NCBI RefSeq assembly: GCF_002885975.1
Contig: NZ_POSP01000003.1
Span: 1,674,001-1,738,000, forward strand
DNA length: 64,000 bases
Direction of reading: 5' to 3'
Source of the DNA: Paucibacter aquatile
GTDB taxonomy: Bacteria > Pseudomonadota > Gammaproteobacteria > Burkholderiales > Burkholderiaceae_C
Below, piece by piece: positions 1 to 8,119 of this stretch; positions within the stretch are counted from its first letter, which is position 1; each line of letters opens with the position of its first letter. A program made the position numbers and the translations under genes. The notes beneath the pieces are model-generated. The model saw nothing but the letters and a program-made list of their open reading frames with translations, made no database searches and was not told where the DNA came from.

Positions 1-838
1 GCAGCACCTCGGCCAGGGCCCAGCGCGAATCCTTGCTCAGATAGACGTAGGGCAGATCGGCCAGGGCGTGCTTCTCCTGGGCGTTCACCTCCCAGCCGAA
101 CAGGGGCGCGTCTTGCGCCGGATCGGCGCCGAGCTTGTGCAGGAAGACGGCGCTCTTGTTGTAGCGCTCTTCCGCCGGGTGGCGGTTGTAGGCGAAGCCG
201 CTGCCGTCCTTGAACCAGGCCACGCCGAACTGGTTGAGGCCGGTGTGGGCGATGGCCTCGCTCAAGAACTTGCCGCTGGCCACATCGAGCACGCGCAGCA
301 CGCTGTTTTCCGAGCCGCCGCTGGACAGGCCGATGGCCAAGCGCTTGCCGTCCGGCGAGGGCGTGTACCAGTCGATCGCATGCTTGCCGGGCTCGCCGGG
401 GATGTTGTTCGGGTCCAGCAGCTCGCGCTCGGCGCCCTCCACCCCCGCGCGCAGCCACAGCCGCGACTGGTTCTGGCCCGGCGCGCGCTTCATATAAAAG
501 AGCTGGCCGGCCACGGACTTGTAGCCGCCGGTGCTTTCGCCTGCGTCGGAGAGCTGGCCCAGGCGCTCGCGCAAGGCGGCGCGGCCGGGCAGCTGGGCCA
601 GACCAGCCTTGGTGTAGTCGGCCTGCGCGCGCAGCCAGGTCTGGAACTCGGCGGACTTCATGTCCTCCATCCAGCGGTAGGGGTCGACCACGGCGGTGCC
701 GTGATAGACATCGGTGACGGGTTTGAGCGGGGTGGCGGGATAGGGAGGCTGCGCGAGTGAAGCCGCAAACGCGCCGTTCACCGAAGCCGCCAGACAGAGT
801 GCGAGCAAACTTGCTTTTTGTTTCAAGAGAGGAATCAC
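1..838 (-). CDS. Prolyl oligopeptidase family serine peptidase (S9), N-terminal part only
   Basis: Exported S9-type peptidase that would cleave proline-containing oligopeptides. Only the first ~279 residues are in the window; the gene continues past the left edge, so the catalytic Ser-Asp-His domain is not seen. The visible part has a signal peptide (Lys-rich start, then LLALCLAAS and an AFA-type cleavage site) followed by the typical S9 entry PYRWMED and WLRAQ, then repeated beta-propeller blade sequences such as GKRLAIGLSSGGSE. The chosen GTG start has GGAG nine bases upstream and puts the signal peptide at the N terminus. An in-frame ATG 60 bases further upstream (898) would add a Cys-rich extension and looks less likely. 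Family call is sound; subfamily is open because the C-terminal half is missing. Confidence 0.85.
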   Translation of the reverse strand, partial: MIPLLKQKASLLALCLAASVNGAFAASLAQPPYPATPLKPVTDVYHGTAVVDPYRWMEDMKSAEFQTWLRAQADYTKAGLAQLPGRAALRERLGQLSDAGESTGGYKSVAGQLFYMKRAPGQNQSRLWLRAGVEGAERELLDPNNIPGEPGKHAIDWYTPSPDGKRLAIGLSSGGSENSVLRVLDVASGKFLSEAIAHTGLNQFGVAWFKDGSGFAYNRHPAEERYNKSAVFLHKLGADPAQDAPLFGWEVNAQEKHALADLPYVYLSKDSRWALAEVL

Positions 839-1129
839 GATCGAAAGCTCCAACAGAACTTGACAACAAGATGACAAAAACCCAGACAACCGGGTCATCT
901 TAGGTGTCCGCTGGTGCTCGCAGGTATGCCGAAAGTTTGGCCCGGCCTGGGCCGCCCTCGGGCGAACCACATCGGGAGGCCCGGCCTGACATCGGCCGGC
1001 TCAGTGCAGACGCGGTCAAGAACTGGCTCGCCACGCACCTCCGTGCGCCGGCTCGTTCCGGGCCATTGCACCGCCCCACTTGCGGGCGCGGCCAAAAGCA
1101 GCGGTTTGATCAGCGACAATGCCGCCCAT

Positions 1130-3199
1130 ATGTTTGCCCTGTTCGATGAAGCCGGAAAATTCCTCGCCGGCCGTGTCATGTCCGAAGCCGAAAGTTCGAT
1201 GCAGATCGAACTGGAGTCGGGCAAGCGCGTCAAAGTGAAGGCAGCCAATGTGCTGCTCAAGTTCGACAAGCCCGCCCCGGCGGAGCTGATCGCGGAAGGC
1301 CAGCGCCTGGCCCAGGAGATCGACCTGGACCTGGCCTGGGAGTTCGCGCCCGACAGCGAGTTCAGCTTCGCCGATCTGGCACGCGATTACTTCGACGCCA
1401 AGGCCGGGGTGACGCACCAGGCGGCGGCCCTGTTCCGCCTCTTCGAAGCGCCGCATTACTTCCGCCGCGCCGGCAAGGGCCAGTTCAAGAAGGCAGCCGA
1501 AGAGGTGGTCAAGGCCGCCCTGCTGGGCATCGAACGCAAGCGCCAGCAGGCGCTGCAGATCGAAGCCTGGGCCGAAGAGCTGGCCGCCGGCCGCTGCCCC
1601 GACGCGATCCGCGACCAGATTTACAAGATCCTCTTCAAGCCCGACAAGAACGGCCCCGAGTACAAGGCCGTGGTCGAGGCCACGCGCCGCTCGCACAAGG
1701 CGCCGCTGGATCTGCTCAAGTCGGCCGGCGCCATCGCCAGCCCCTATCAGTTCCACTGGAAGCGCTTCCTGTTCGAGCAGTTCCCCAAGGGCACGGGTTT
1801 CCCGGCCCTGCAGGCGCCCGAGATCAAGGACGAGCTGCCGCTGTCGCCGGTGCAGGCCTTCTCGATCGACGATTCGGCCACCACCGAAATCGACGATGCG
1901 CTGTCGGTGCAGGGTCTGGGCACGGGCACCATCGTCTTCGGCGTGCACATCGCCGCGCCGGGCCTGGCCTTCCAGCCCGACTCGGCCGTGGACAAGGTGG
2001 CGCGCGAGCGCCTGTCCACCGTCTACATGCCCGGCTGGAAGCTGACCATGCTGCCGGACGAGGTGGTGCAGGCCTACACGCTGATCGAAGGGCGCGACTG
2101 CCCGGCGGTGTCGCTCTACGTCACCATGGACGAGGCCACGCTGGCCGTGACCGGCAGCGAGACAAAGCTGGAGCGCGTGCCCATCAAGGCCAATCTGCGC
2201 CACGACAAGCTGGACGGCGTCATCACCGCCGACACCTTGACCGGCGCCGCCCCGGCCGACTACGCCTTCGCGCCCGAGCTGGCCTTCACCTTCCGCCTGG
2301 CCAACCACCTGAAGGCACAGCGCGAGGTCGTGCGCGGCAAGCCCGAGAACTTCAACCGGCCGGACTACAACTTCCGCCTCGATTCCAACGGCGAGCGCGA
2401 GCCGGATGGCAGCGAAGTGGTGAGCATCAGCACCCGCCAACGCGGTTCGCCGCTGGACCTGATCGTGGCCGAGGCCATGATCCTGGCCAACTCCACCTGG
2501 GGCGGCTGGCTCAATGACATGGGCCTGCCCGGCATCTACCGCAGCCAGGCCAGCATGGCGCCGGGCGTGAAGGTGCGCATGGGCACCAAGGCCCTGCCCC
2601 ACGCCGGCATGGGCGTGGCGCAGTACACCTGGGCCACCTCGCCGCTGCGCCGTTATGTGGACCTGGTCAACCAGTGGCAGATCATTGCCTGCGCCAAGAA
2701 CGGCCGCACGGCCGCCCTGGTGGCACCGTTCAAGCCCAAGGACGCGCAGCTCTTCTCCATCATCTCGGGCTTTGACGCGGCCTACACCGCCTACAACGGC
2801 TTCCAGAACGGCATCGAGCGCTTCTGGACCCTGCGCTATCTGGTACAGAACGAGATCACCGAGCTGACCGCCACTGTCATGAAGGACGGCCTGGTGCGCG
2901 CCGACACCCTGCCCCTGGTCTTCAAGGCCCTGGGCTGCGAGCCGCTGCCGCGCGGCGCCCATGTGCGGGTGCGCATCACCGGCACCGATGAGATGACGCT
3001 GGATGTGCACGCCACCCTGATCGAGCGCCTGGAGGCCGAAGGCGCCGGCGCGGGCGAAGACCCGGCCGCCGAGTCCGAAGACGACGAGGCCGCGGAGGTC
3101 GCGGGGCCGCTGACCCTGGCGCTGGACATGAGCGGCGAGGGCGAGGGCGACAGCCCCGGCACGGGCGGAGGAACGTCTGCCGAGGCGGCAGCGACCTGA
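1130..3199 (+). CDS. RNB-domain exoribonuclease (RNase II/R family)
   Basis: Predicted 3'-to-5' exoribonuclease acting on single-stranded RNA in the cytoplasm, 689 residues. The RNB active-site signature SIDDSATTEIDDA lies near residues 245-257, with the metal-binding aspartates; later family motifs include the TYxWATSPLRRY-type segment near residue 505. An Asp/Glu-rich, Gly-rich tail closes the protein. The open frame runs upstream to 914, but the start at 1130 (MFALFDEAGKF) is the natural one because the upstream codons read as non-coding, Arg/Pro-rich sequence. It lacks the C-terminal S1 layout of classical RNase R, so I leave the symbol empty. It is followed after five bases by the TonB-like gene and probably leads that operon. 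Confidence 0.88.
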   Translation: MFALFDEAGKFLAGRVMSEAESSMQIELESGKRVKVKAANVLLKFDKPAPAELIAEGQRLAQEIDLDLAWEFAPDSEFSFADLARDYFDAKAGVTHQAAALFRLFEAPHYFRRAGKGQFKKAAEEVVKAALLGIERKRQQALQIEAWAEELAAGRCPDAIRDQIYKILFKPDKNGPEYKAVVEATRRSHKAPLDLLKSAGAIASPYQFHWKRFLFEQFPKGTGFPALQAPEIKDELPLSPVQAFSIDDSATTEIDDALSVQGLGTGTIVFGVHIAAPGLAFQPDSAVDKVARERLSTVYMPGWKLTMLPDEVVQAYTLIEGRDCPAVSLYVTMDEATLAVTGSETKLERVPIKANLRHDKLDGVITADTLTGAAPADYAFAPELAFTFRLANHLKAQREVVRGKPENFNRPDYNFRLDSNGEREPDGSEVVSISTRQRGSPLDLIVAEAMILANSTWGGWLNDMGLPGIYRSQASMAPGVKVRMGTKALPHAGMGVAQYTWATSPLRRYVDLVNQWQIIACAKNGRTAALVAPFKPKDAQLFSIISGFDAAYTAYNGFQNGIERFWTLRYLVQNEITELTATVMKDGLVRADTLPLVFKALGCEPLPRGAHVRVRITGTDEMTLDVHATLIERLEAEGAGAGEDPAAESEDDEAAEVAGPLTLALDMSGEGEGDSPGTGGGTSAEAAAT

Positions 3200-3204
3200 C
3201 GACG

Positions 3205-4062
3205 ATGCGGCGCGGCAAGTTCTCCACCCTCCAGATCGCGTTGTTCATCTCGGCCGGCTTGCACGCCGGCCTGTTGGCTTTCCGCTGGGTCGATCCCGAG
3301 AACTTCAACCGCCTGTTCGAAGAGACGCCGCTGGAGGTGGTGCTGGTCAACAGCCGCAGCACCGAGGCGCCGACCAAGGCCATGGCCCTGGCGCAGGCCA
3401 ATCTGGCCGGTGGCGGCCAGGCCGAGACGGGCCGCGCCACCTCGCCCCTGCCGCCGTCCAAGCTGCTGGAGGTGGGCGAGGCGAACGAGGTGCAACACGC
3501 CCAGATTGCCGAACTGCAGCAACAGCAGCAACAGCTGCTGGCCCGGGTGCGGCGCGAGCTGGCCCTGCTGCCCCTGCCCGACCAGGAACGCGACCGCGGC
3601 ACGGCCGAAGCGCGCGAGCAGGCCGAGCGGCGCCGCCAACTGGTGCAGCTGCTGGCCGAGATCGAGCGCCGCGTCAACGAAGAGAACGCGCGGCCGCGCA
3701 AGCGCTATGTCAGCCCGGCCACGCGCGAGGTGGTCTACGCCCAGTACTACGACAGCCTGCGCCGCAAGGTCGAGGCGCGCGGCACGCGCGACTTCCCCAC
3801 CTACAAAGGCCGCAAGCTCTACGGCGAGCTGACCATGAACATCCATGTGGACCACCGCGGCCGCGTGATCGAGACCGACATCGTCGCCTCCTCGGGCAAC
3901 AAGAACCTCGACCGCCGGGCCGTGGCCATCGTCCGCGCCGCCAGCCCTTTCGGCAATTTCAGCCAGGCCATGCGCAAGGGCGCCGAAGTGCTGGTCATCA
4001 CCTCGCGCTTCCGCTTCACCCGCGAAGACGGCCTGGAAACCAGCTTGAGCCCGCAGCCATGA
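3205..4062 (+). CDS. TonB C-terminal domain protein (energy-transducer-like)
   Basis: 285-residue inner-membrane protein. A single N-terminal anchor (about residues 9-25, LFISAGLHAGLLAF) is followed by a Pro/Ala stretch, a Gln/Glu/Arg-rich coiled-coil segment (about 95-155, with a run of glutamines) and a C-terminal TonB-like fold (about 200-275, with YGELTMNIHVDHRGRV and VASSGNKNLDRRA). The family couples the proton-motive force to outer-membrane processes, but no ExbB/ExbD or receptor gene is nearby, so the partner is unknown. In many Burkholderiales this gene sits just before aroE, as here. Its stop overlaps the aroE start by four bases (ATGA), which indicates translational coupling. Confidence 0.82.
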   Translation: MRRGKFSTLQIALFISAGLHAGLLAFRWVDPENFNRLFEETPLEVVLVNSRSTEAPTKAMALAQANLAGGGQAETGRATSPLPPSKLLEVGEANEVQHAQIAELQQQQQQLLARVRRELALLPLPDQERDRGTAEAREQAERRRQLVQLLAEIERRVNEENARPRKRYVSPATREVVYAQYYDSLRRKVEARGTRDFPTYKGRKLYGELTMNIHVDHRGRVIETDIVASSGNKNLDRRAVAIVRAASPFGNFSQAMRKGAEVLVITSRFRFTREDGLETSLSPQP

Positions 4063-4925
4063 GTGCGCCTGCGATGGATCTGTATGCCGTGGCCGGCAAC
4101 CCGGTGGCCCACAGCCGCTCGCCCGCCATCCATGCCCAGTTCGCCGCCCAGACCGGCCAGGCGCTGCGCTACGAGCGATTGCTCTGCCCGCTCGATGGTT
4201 TTGCCGCGCACATCCAAGCCTTTGCCGCCGGTGGCGCGCGTGGCTGCAATGTCACCGTGCCCTTCAAGTTTGAAGCCCATGCCCTCGCCTCGCGCTTGAG
4301 CGAGCGGGCCCGTCTGGCCGGGGCGGTCAACACCTTGCGTTTCGACACGGCCGCTGACGGCCAGCCCGACTGGTTCGGCGACAACACCGACGGCGCCGGC
4401 CTGGTGCGCGACATCGAGCACAACGCCGGCCGCCGCCTGGCCGGCCAGCGCATCCTACTGTTGGGCGCCGGCGGCGCCTCGGCCGGCGTGCTGGGCAGCC
4501 TGATCGCGGCCCGGCCGGCCGCCATCAACGTGGCCAACCGCAGCGTGGACAAGGCCGCCCGCTTGGTGGCCCAGCATGCCGAATGGGCGGCGCAGCATGG
4601 CGTGGACCTGCAGGCGAGCAACCTGCAAGGCTGCGGCAGCGGTTTCCAGGTCTTGATCAACGGCACCAGTGCCAGCCTGGCCGGCGCCGCCGTGCCGGTG
4701 ACCGAGGGCGTGCTGGCCCCCGGCGCCCTGGCGCTGGACATGATGTACGGCCCGGCGGCCGCGCCCTTCCTGGCCTGGGCCGCGGCCCAGGGCGCCGAGG
4801 GCCGCGACGGCCTGGGCATGCTGGTCGAGCAGGCGGCCGAAGCCTTTGCCCTGTGGCGCGGCATCCGGCCGGACACCGGCCCGGTGCTGCAAGCCCTGCG
4901 CCAGGAACTGGCTTCAAAGCCATGA
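4059..4925 (+). CDS. aroE: Shikimate dehydrogenase
   Basis: NADP-dependent reduction of 3-dehydroshikimate to shikimate, fourth step of the chorismate pathway, cytosolic. 288 residues, the usual size. The substrate site shows SRSPAIH near residues 19-25, NVTVPFK near 64-70 with the catalytic lysine, and GDNTDG near 107-112. The nucleotide-binding loop LLGAGGASAG is near 134-143. The gene overlaps its upstream and downstream neighbours by four bases each, so it is the middle of a coupled run (TonB-like, aroE, mtgA). The other shikimate gene in the window, aroQ, is about 2 kb downstream in a separate transcription unit. Confidence 0.96.
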   Translation: MSAPAMDLYAVAGNPVAHSRSPAIHAQFAAQTGQALRYERLLCPLDGFAAHIQAFAAGGARGCNVTVPFKFEAHALASRLSERARLAGAVNTLRFDTAADGQPDWFGDNTDGAGLVRDIEHNAGRRLAGQRILLLGAGGASAGVLGSLIAARPAAINVANRSVDKAARLVAQHAEWAAQHGVDLQASNLQGCGSGFQVLINGTSASLAGAAVPVTEGVLAPGALALDMMYGPAAAPFLAWAAAQGAEGRDGLGMLVEQAAEAFALWRGIRPDTGPVLQALRQELASKP

Positions 4926-5671
4926 AGCCTTGGCAATTCCTCACCCGGCTGGCCGCCCTGCTGCTGCTGGGGGCGCTGGCCTTGCAGCTCTACTTTGCAG
5001 GCCGCATCGCCTTGATGAATGTGCTGGCGCCCCAATCCACCACCTTCCAGCGGGCCGAGGCCTGGCGCATCCTGACCGAACAAGGCGCCCTGCCCTGGAG
5101 CCAGACCTGGGTCGATGGCGAGGCGATCTCGCCCCAGCTGCGCCGCGCGGTGATTGCCAGCGAGGACGCCAGCTTTGCCGAGCACAGCGGCGTGGACTGG
5201 GACGCGCTGGAAAAAGCCTGGGAACGCAACCAGCGCGCCCAGGCCAAGCTGGAGAAGAAGCTGGCCCAAGCCGGCCCGACCGCCAAGGCCGTGAAGCCGG
5301 CCAAGGTGGTGGGCGGATCGACCATCACCCAGCAGCTGGCCAAAAACCTCTTCCTCAGCGGCGAGCGCAACTTCGTGCGCAAAGGTCAGGAGATCCTGAT
5401 CACCTATATGTTGGAAGGGCTGCTGAGCAAGCAGCGCATCCTCGACATCTATTTGAACAACGTCGAATGGGGTGAAGGCCTGTTCGGCGCCCAGGCCGCC
5501 GCCCGCCACTATTTCCGCCTGGACGCCAGCCGGCTGGGGGCCAACCAGGCCGCCCGCCTGGCCGTGATGCTGCCGGCGCCCAAGCGCTTTGAAAAGCGCC
5601 CCGCATCTCCCTACGTGTTGTCGCGTGCTGCGACCATCGAAGCACGCATGCCCGCGGTTGAGCTACCCTGA
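4922..5671 (+). CDS. mtgA: Monofunctional biosynthetic peptidoglycan transglycosylase
   Basis: GT51 glycosyltransferase that polymerises lipid II into glycan strands at the periplasmic face of the inner membrane; 249 residues. A single N-terminal membrane segment (about residues 8-28, Leu/Ala-rich) is followed by the GT51 motifs ASEDASFAEHSG (catalytic Glu near 81), GGSTITQQLAKNLF (near 131-144) and the RKGQEI/KQRILDIYLNNVEWG region. There is no transpeptidase domain. A Lys/Ala-rich insertion (about residues 105-128) between motifs 1 and 2 is longer than in Escherichia coli MtgA. The start overlaps the aroE stop by ATGA, which settles it over the longer upstream open frame. Confidence 0.95.
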   Translation: MKPWQFLTRLAALLLLGALALQLYFAGRIALMNVLAPQSTTFQRAEAWRILTEQGALPWSQTWVDGEAISPQLRRAVIASEDASFAEHSGVDWDALEKAWERNQRAQAKLEKKLAQAGPTAKAVKPAKVVGGSTITQQLAKNLFLSGERNFVRKGQEILITYMLEGLLSKQRILDIYLNNVEWGEGLFGAQAAARHYFRLDASRLGANQAARLAVMLPAPKRFEKRPASPYVLSRAATIEARMPAVELP

Positions 5672-5677
5672 GCCCCG

Positions 5678-6307
5678 ATGTCCAGCGAATCCACCCTCAG
5701 CCAAGAAATCGCCGCCACCGCCGCCCGCCTGGTGGTGGAAGAAGGCCTGGAGTACGGCCCGGCCAAGCAGCGCGCGCTGAAGGTGCTGGGCCTCAGCCGC
5801 CACGGCCGCGCCGCCCTGCCCAGCAATGAAGAGCTGGAAGACGAGGTGCGCGAGTACCTGGCCATCTTCTGCAGCGACACCCAACCCGCGGAGCTGCGCG
5901 CCCTGCGCGAGCTGGCGGCGCAGTGGATGGCGCGGCTGGCCGAATTCCGCCCACACCTCTGCGGCGCCGTCTGGCGCGGCACGGCCACCCGGCTGAACAA
6001 CATCCACCTGCAGCTCTACTGCGACGACAGCAAGGCCGCCGAGATCGCCCTGATCAATCTGGGAGTGGACTACGAGGTGGGCGCCAGCCACGACGCCCGC
6101 GGCCGGCAGATCGATGTGCTCTCGTTGGCCGCGCCCTGCCGCGCCCTGCAGGAGCAGATCACGGTGCATCTGAGCATTCTGGATTTCGACGACCTGCGCG
6201 GCGCCCTCAAGCTGGACAGCCGCGGGCGAAGCGAACGCGGCGATCTGGCCGCTTTGCAGCGCCTGCTCGACGAACCCGACGACACTGAAAGCAAACACCA
6301 GCCATGA
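5678..6307 (+). CDS. Conserved hypothetical protein, possible nucleotidyltransferase-like fold
   Basis: 209 residues, no signal peptide or membrane segment. I recognise it only as a gene that recurs beside mtgA and a TlpA-type gene in Burkholderiales. The central stretch GAVWRGTATRLNNIHLQLYCDD resembles the Gly-x-x-x-Gly-Thr plus acidic pattern of small nucleotidyltransferases, but the catalytic GS...D-x-D pair is not convincingly present. The N-terminal third is helical and Glu/Ala-rich. It begins six bases after mtgA and overlaps the next gene by ATGA, so it is co-expressed with both. No function is assigned. Confidence 0.7.
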   Translation: MSSESTLSQEIAATAARLVVEEGLEYGPAKQRALKVLGLSRHGRAALPSNEELEDEVREYLAIFCSDTQPAELRALRELAAQWMARLAEFRPHLCGAVWRGTATRLNNIHLQLYCDDSKAAEIALINLGVDYEVGASHDARGRQIDVLSLAAPCRALQEQITVHLSILDFDDLRGALKLDSRGRSERGDLAALQRLLDEPDDTESKHQP

Positions 6308-6933
6308 GCAAGCAGCCCCTCGCCTCCAGCAGCGACACCACGCCGGTCTCCAGGGGGCGCCGCTGGGCGTTGCGCGCCCTGGCCGGCGCCGCCGGTCTGG
6401 GCGGCCTCTATCTGGGCATTCGCACCGCTCCGCAGGCCCCCGCTCCGGCCGGGTCAGCGGCGAGCGCCGCCCTGCCGCCGGAAGGCGCCGCCAGCCTGCC
6501 GGCCGCCGAGACCGAGCTCTGGGCGGGAAGCTTCGAGCGCCCGGAAGGCGGCGAGCTGCGCCTGGCCGACTTCCGCGGCCAGAAGCTCTTGATCAATTTC
6601 TGGGCCACCTGGTGCCCGCCGTGCGTGAAGGAACTGCCCGAACTGGCCGAGTTCCAGCGCGAGTTCAAGGCCCAGGGCTGGCAGGTCGTCGGACTGGCCG
6701 TCGACGCGCCAACTCCGGTACGCGCCTTCCTGCAAAAGCTGCCGCTGGACTTCCCCCAGGGCCTGGCCGGATTGACCGGTACGCAATTGGCACGCACACT
6801 CGGCAACAGCCAGGGCGGCCTGCCCTTCAGCGTGGCCTTGGGTGCCGACGGCCTGGTCCAATGGCGCAAAACCGGAGCCACCAGCCTGGCCGAGCTGCGC
6901 GAGATGGCGGCTTCACCGGCTGCAAAACGCTGA
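6304..6933 (+). CDS. TlpA/ResA-family thiol-disulfide oxidoreductase
   Basis: Membrane-anchored periplasmic thioredoxin-like protein, 209 residues. After a short basic N terminus (GRRWALR) there is a weak anchor or signal segment, an Ala/Pro linker, and a thioredoxin fold with active site WCPPC (Cys104 and Cys107) and the cis-proline GLPFS near residue 178. Family members reduce disulfides during cytochrome c maturation or keep other periplasmic thiols reduced. A cytochrome c assembly gene occurs far away in this window (22,035), but nothing local fixes the substrate. It is the last gene of the run that begins at the RNB gene. Confidence 0.88.
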   Translation: MSKQPLASSSDTTPVSRGRRWALRALAGAAGLGGLYLGIRTAPQAPAPAGSAASAALPPEGAASLPAAETELWAGSFERPEGGELRLADFRGQKLLINFWATWCPPCVKELPELAEFQREFKAQGWQVVGLAVDAPTPVRAFLQKLPLDFPQGLAGLTGTQLARTLGNSQGGLPFSVALGADGLVQWRKTGATSLAELREMAASPAAKR

Positions 6934-7123
6934 ATCTCAGCTGATCCAGGGCGGCCAAGCCGGCCGGATCCACCCCAAAAGGCAAGCGCATTTGGGAAAA
7001 AGGGTCAAGCAATTTATTTACACCGACCTGCGTCGAACGGCCCCTAAAACGCGTAAAGTCCGGCCTTCTTCGTTTCTAGTGCTGCGGCTCTAAATCTCTC
7101 GGGATGCGCCTCAGCCCACGCCG

Positions 7124-7573
7124 ATGCAAATTCTCGTCATTCATGGACCCAATCTGAACCTCCTGGGCAGCCGGGAACCAGCGGTGTATGGATCGCAGAC
7201 TTTGGCGCAGATCGACGCTGATCTGCTGAAAATGGCGGCGGATGCTGGGCATGAACTAAAATCCTTCCAAAGCAACCACGAAGGCGCCCTGGTGGATCGC
7301 ATCCAGGCCGCCGCGCAGGACGGCAGCCGCTTCATCATCATCAATCCGGCCGCCTACACGCACACCAGCGTGGCCATTCGTGATGCGCTGGCCGCCGTGG
7401 CCCTGCCTTTCATCGAAGTCCATCTGTCCAACGTTCACAAACGCGAAGCGTTCCGCCAGCACAGCTATCTGTCCGACCTCGCGGTCGGCGTGATCTGCGG
7501 TCTGGGCGCGCAGGGCTACCAACTGGCCCTGAGCTACGCACTGACACAGCTGCAGCAGCACTCGCAGCCCTGA
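7124..7573 (+). CDS. aroQ: 3-Dehydroquinate dehydratase, type II
   Basis: Dehydrates 3-dehydroquinate to 3-dehydroshikimate in the shikimate pathway; forms cytosolic dodecamers. 149 residues, normal for type II. Family motifs are clear: IHGPNLNLLGSREP at the N terminus (with the catalytic Tyr in VYGSQT shortly after), INPAAYTHTSVAIRDAL in the middle (Asn and His in the active site), and EVHLSNVHKRE with FRQHSYLS towards the end. It is separated from the TlpA-type gene by about 190 bases and ends at a clear terminator, so it is probably monocistronic, although accB follows immediately. Confidence 0.97.
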   Translation: MQILVIHGPNLNLLGSREPAVYGSQTLAQIDADLLKMAADAGHELKSFQSNHEGALVDRIQAAAQDGSRFIIINPAAYTHTSVAIRDALAAVALPFIEVHLSNVHKREAFRQHSYLSDLAVGVICGLGAQGYQLALSYALTQLQQHSQP

Positions 7574-7585
7574 GTCGTCGAGGGT

Positions 7586-7612
7586 GGCGGCTCACGAAGC
7601 CGCCTTTGTTTT
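7586..7612 (+). terminator. Rho-independent terminator after aroQ
   Basis: Perfect 7-bp stem (GGCGGCT / AGCCGCC) with a 5-base loop, followed by TTTGTTTT. It lies 13 bases after the aroQ stop and ends 33 bases before accB, so it separates aroQ from the accBC unit. Confidence 0.85.
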
Positions 7613-7645
7613 CCAACAATAAATATCAATCGCTGGAGAAATTCT

Positions 7646-8110
7646 ATGGATCTGCGCAAGCTCAAGACCCTGATCGATTTGGTGTCCGAGTCGAATATTT
7701 CTGAACTCGAAATCACCGAAGCCGATGGCAAGGTCCGCATCGTCAAGTCGGACGGCTCGGTGGCCGTTCCCATGATGATGGCCGCGCCCGCCGCCGCGCC
7801 GGTGGCTGCCGCCCCTGTGGCCGCAGCCCCGGTGGCCGCCGCACCGGCCGCGCCTGTTGCAGCTCCGGCCGAAACCGGCCATGTGGTGAAGTCGCCCATG
7901 GTCGGCACCTTCTACCGCGCCTCCGGCCCGAACGCCAAGCCTTTCGCCGAAGTCGGCCAGCCGATCAAGGAAGGCTCGCCGATCTGCATCATCGAAGCGA
8001 TGAAGATCATGAACGAGATCGATGCCGACTTCAGCGGCACGATCACCAAGGTGCTGTGCGAAAACGGCCAGCCCGTCGAATTCGGCCAACCCTTGTTCGT
8101 CATCGAATAA
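7646..8110 (+). CDS. accB: Acetyl-CoA carboxylase biotin carboxyl carrier protein
   Basis: Carries biotin between the carboxylase (AccC) and carboxyltransferase (AccA/AccD) halves of acetyl-CoA carboxylase, the first step of fatty-acid synthesis. 154 residues: an N-terminal dimerisation segment, a flexible Ala/Pro/Val linker made of repeated PVAAA units (about residues 50-75), then the biotinyl domain with EAMKIMNE, biotinylated on Lys120. It is separated from accC by nine bases, and the two form the standard accBC operon. Confidence 0.98.
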   Translation: MDLRKLKTLIDLVSESNISELEITEADGKVRIVKSDGSVAVPMMMAAPAAAPVAAAPVAAAPVAAAPAAPVAAPAETGHVVKSPMVGTFYRASGPNAKPFAEVGQPIKEGSPICIIEAMKIMNEIDADFSGTITKVLCENGQPVEFGQPLFVIE

Positions 8111-8119
8111 GGATTTGCG

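Noticed and set aside
1016..3010. A 664-codon minus-strand frame across the RNB gene.
   Set aside because: Antisense shadow; no domain, and the + strand shows the complete RNB signature.
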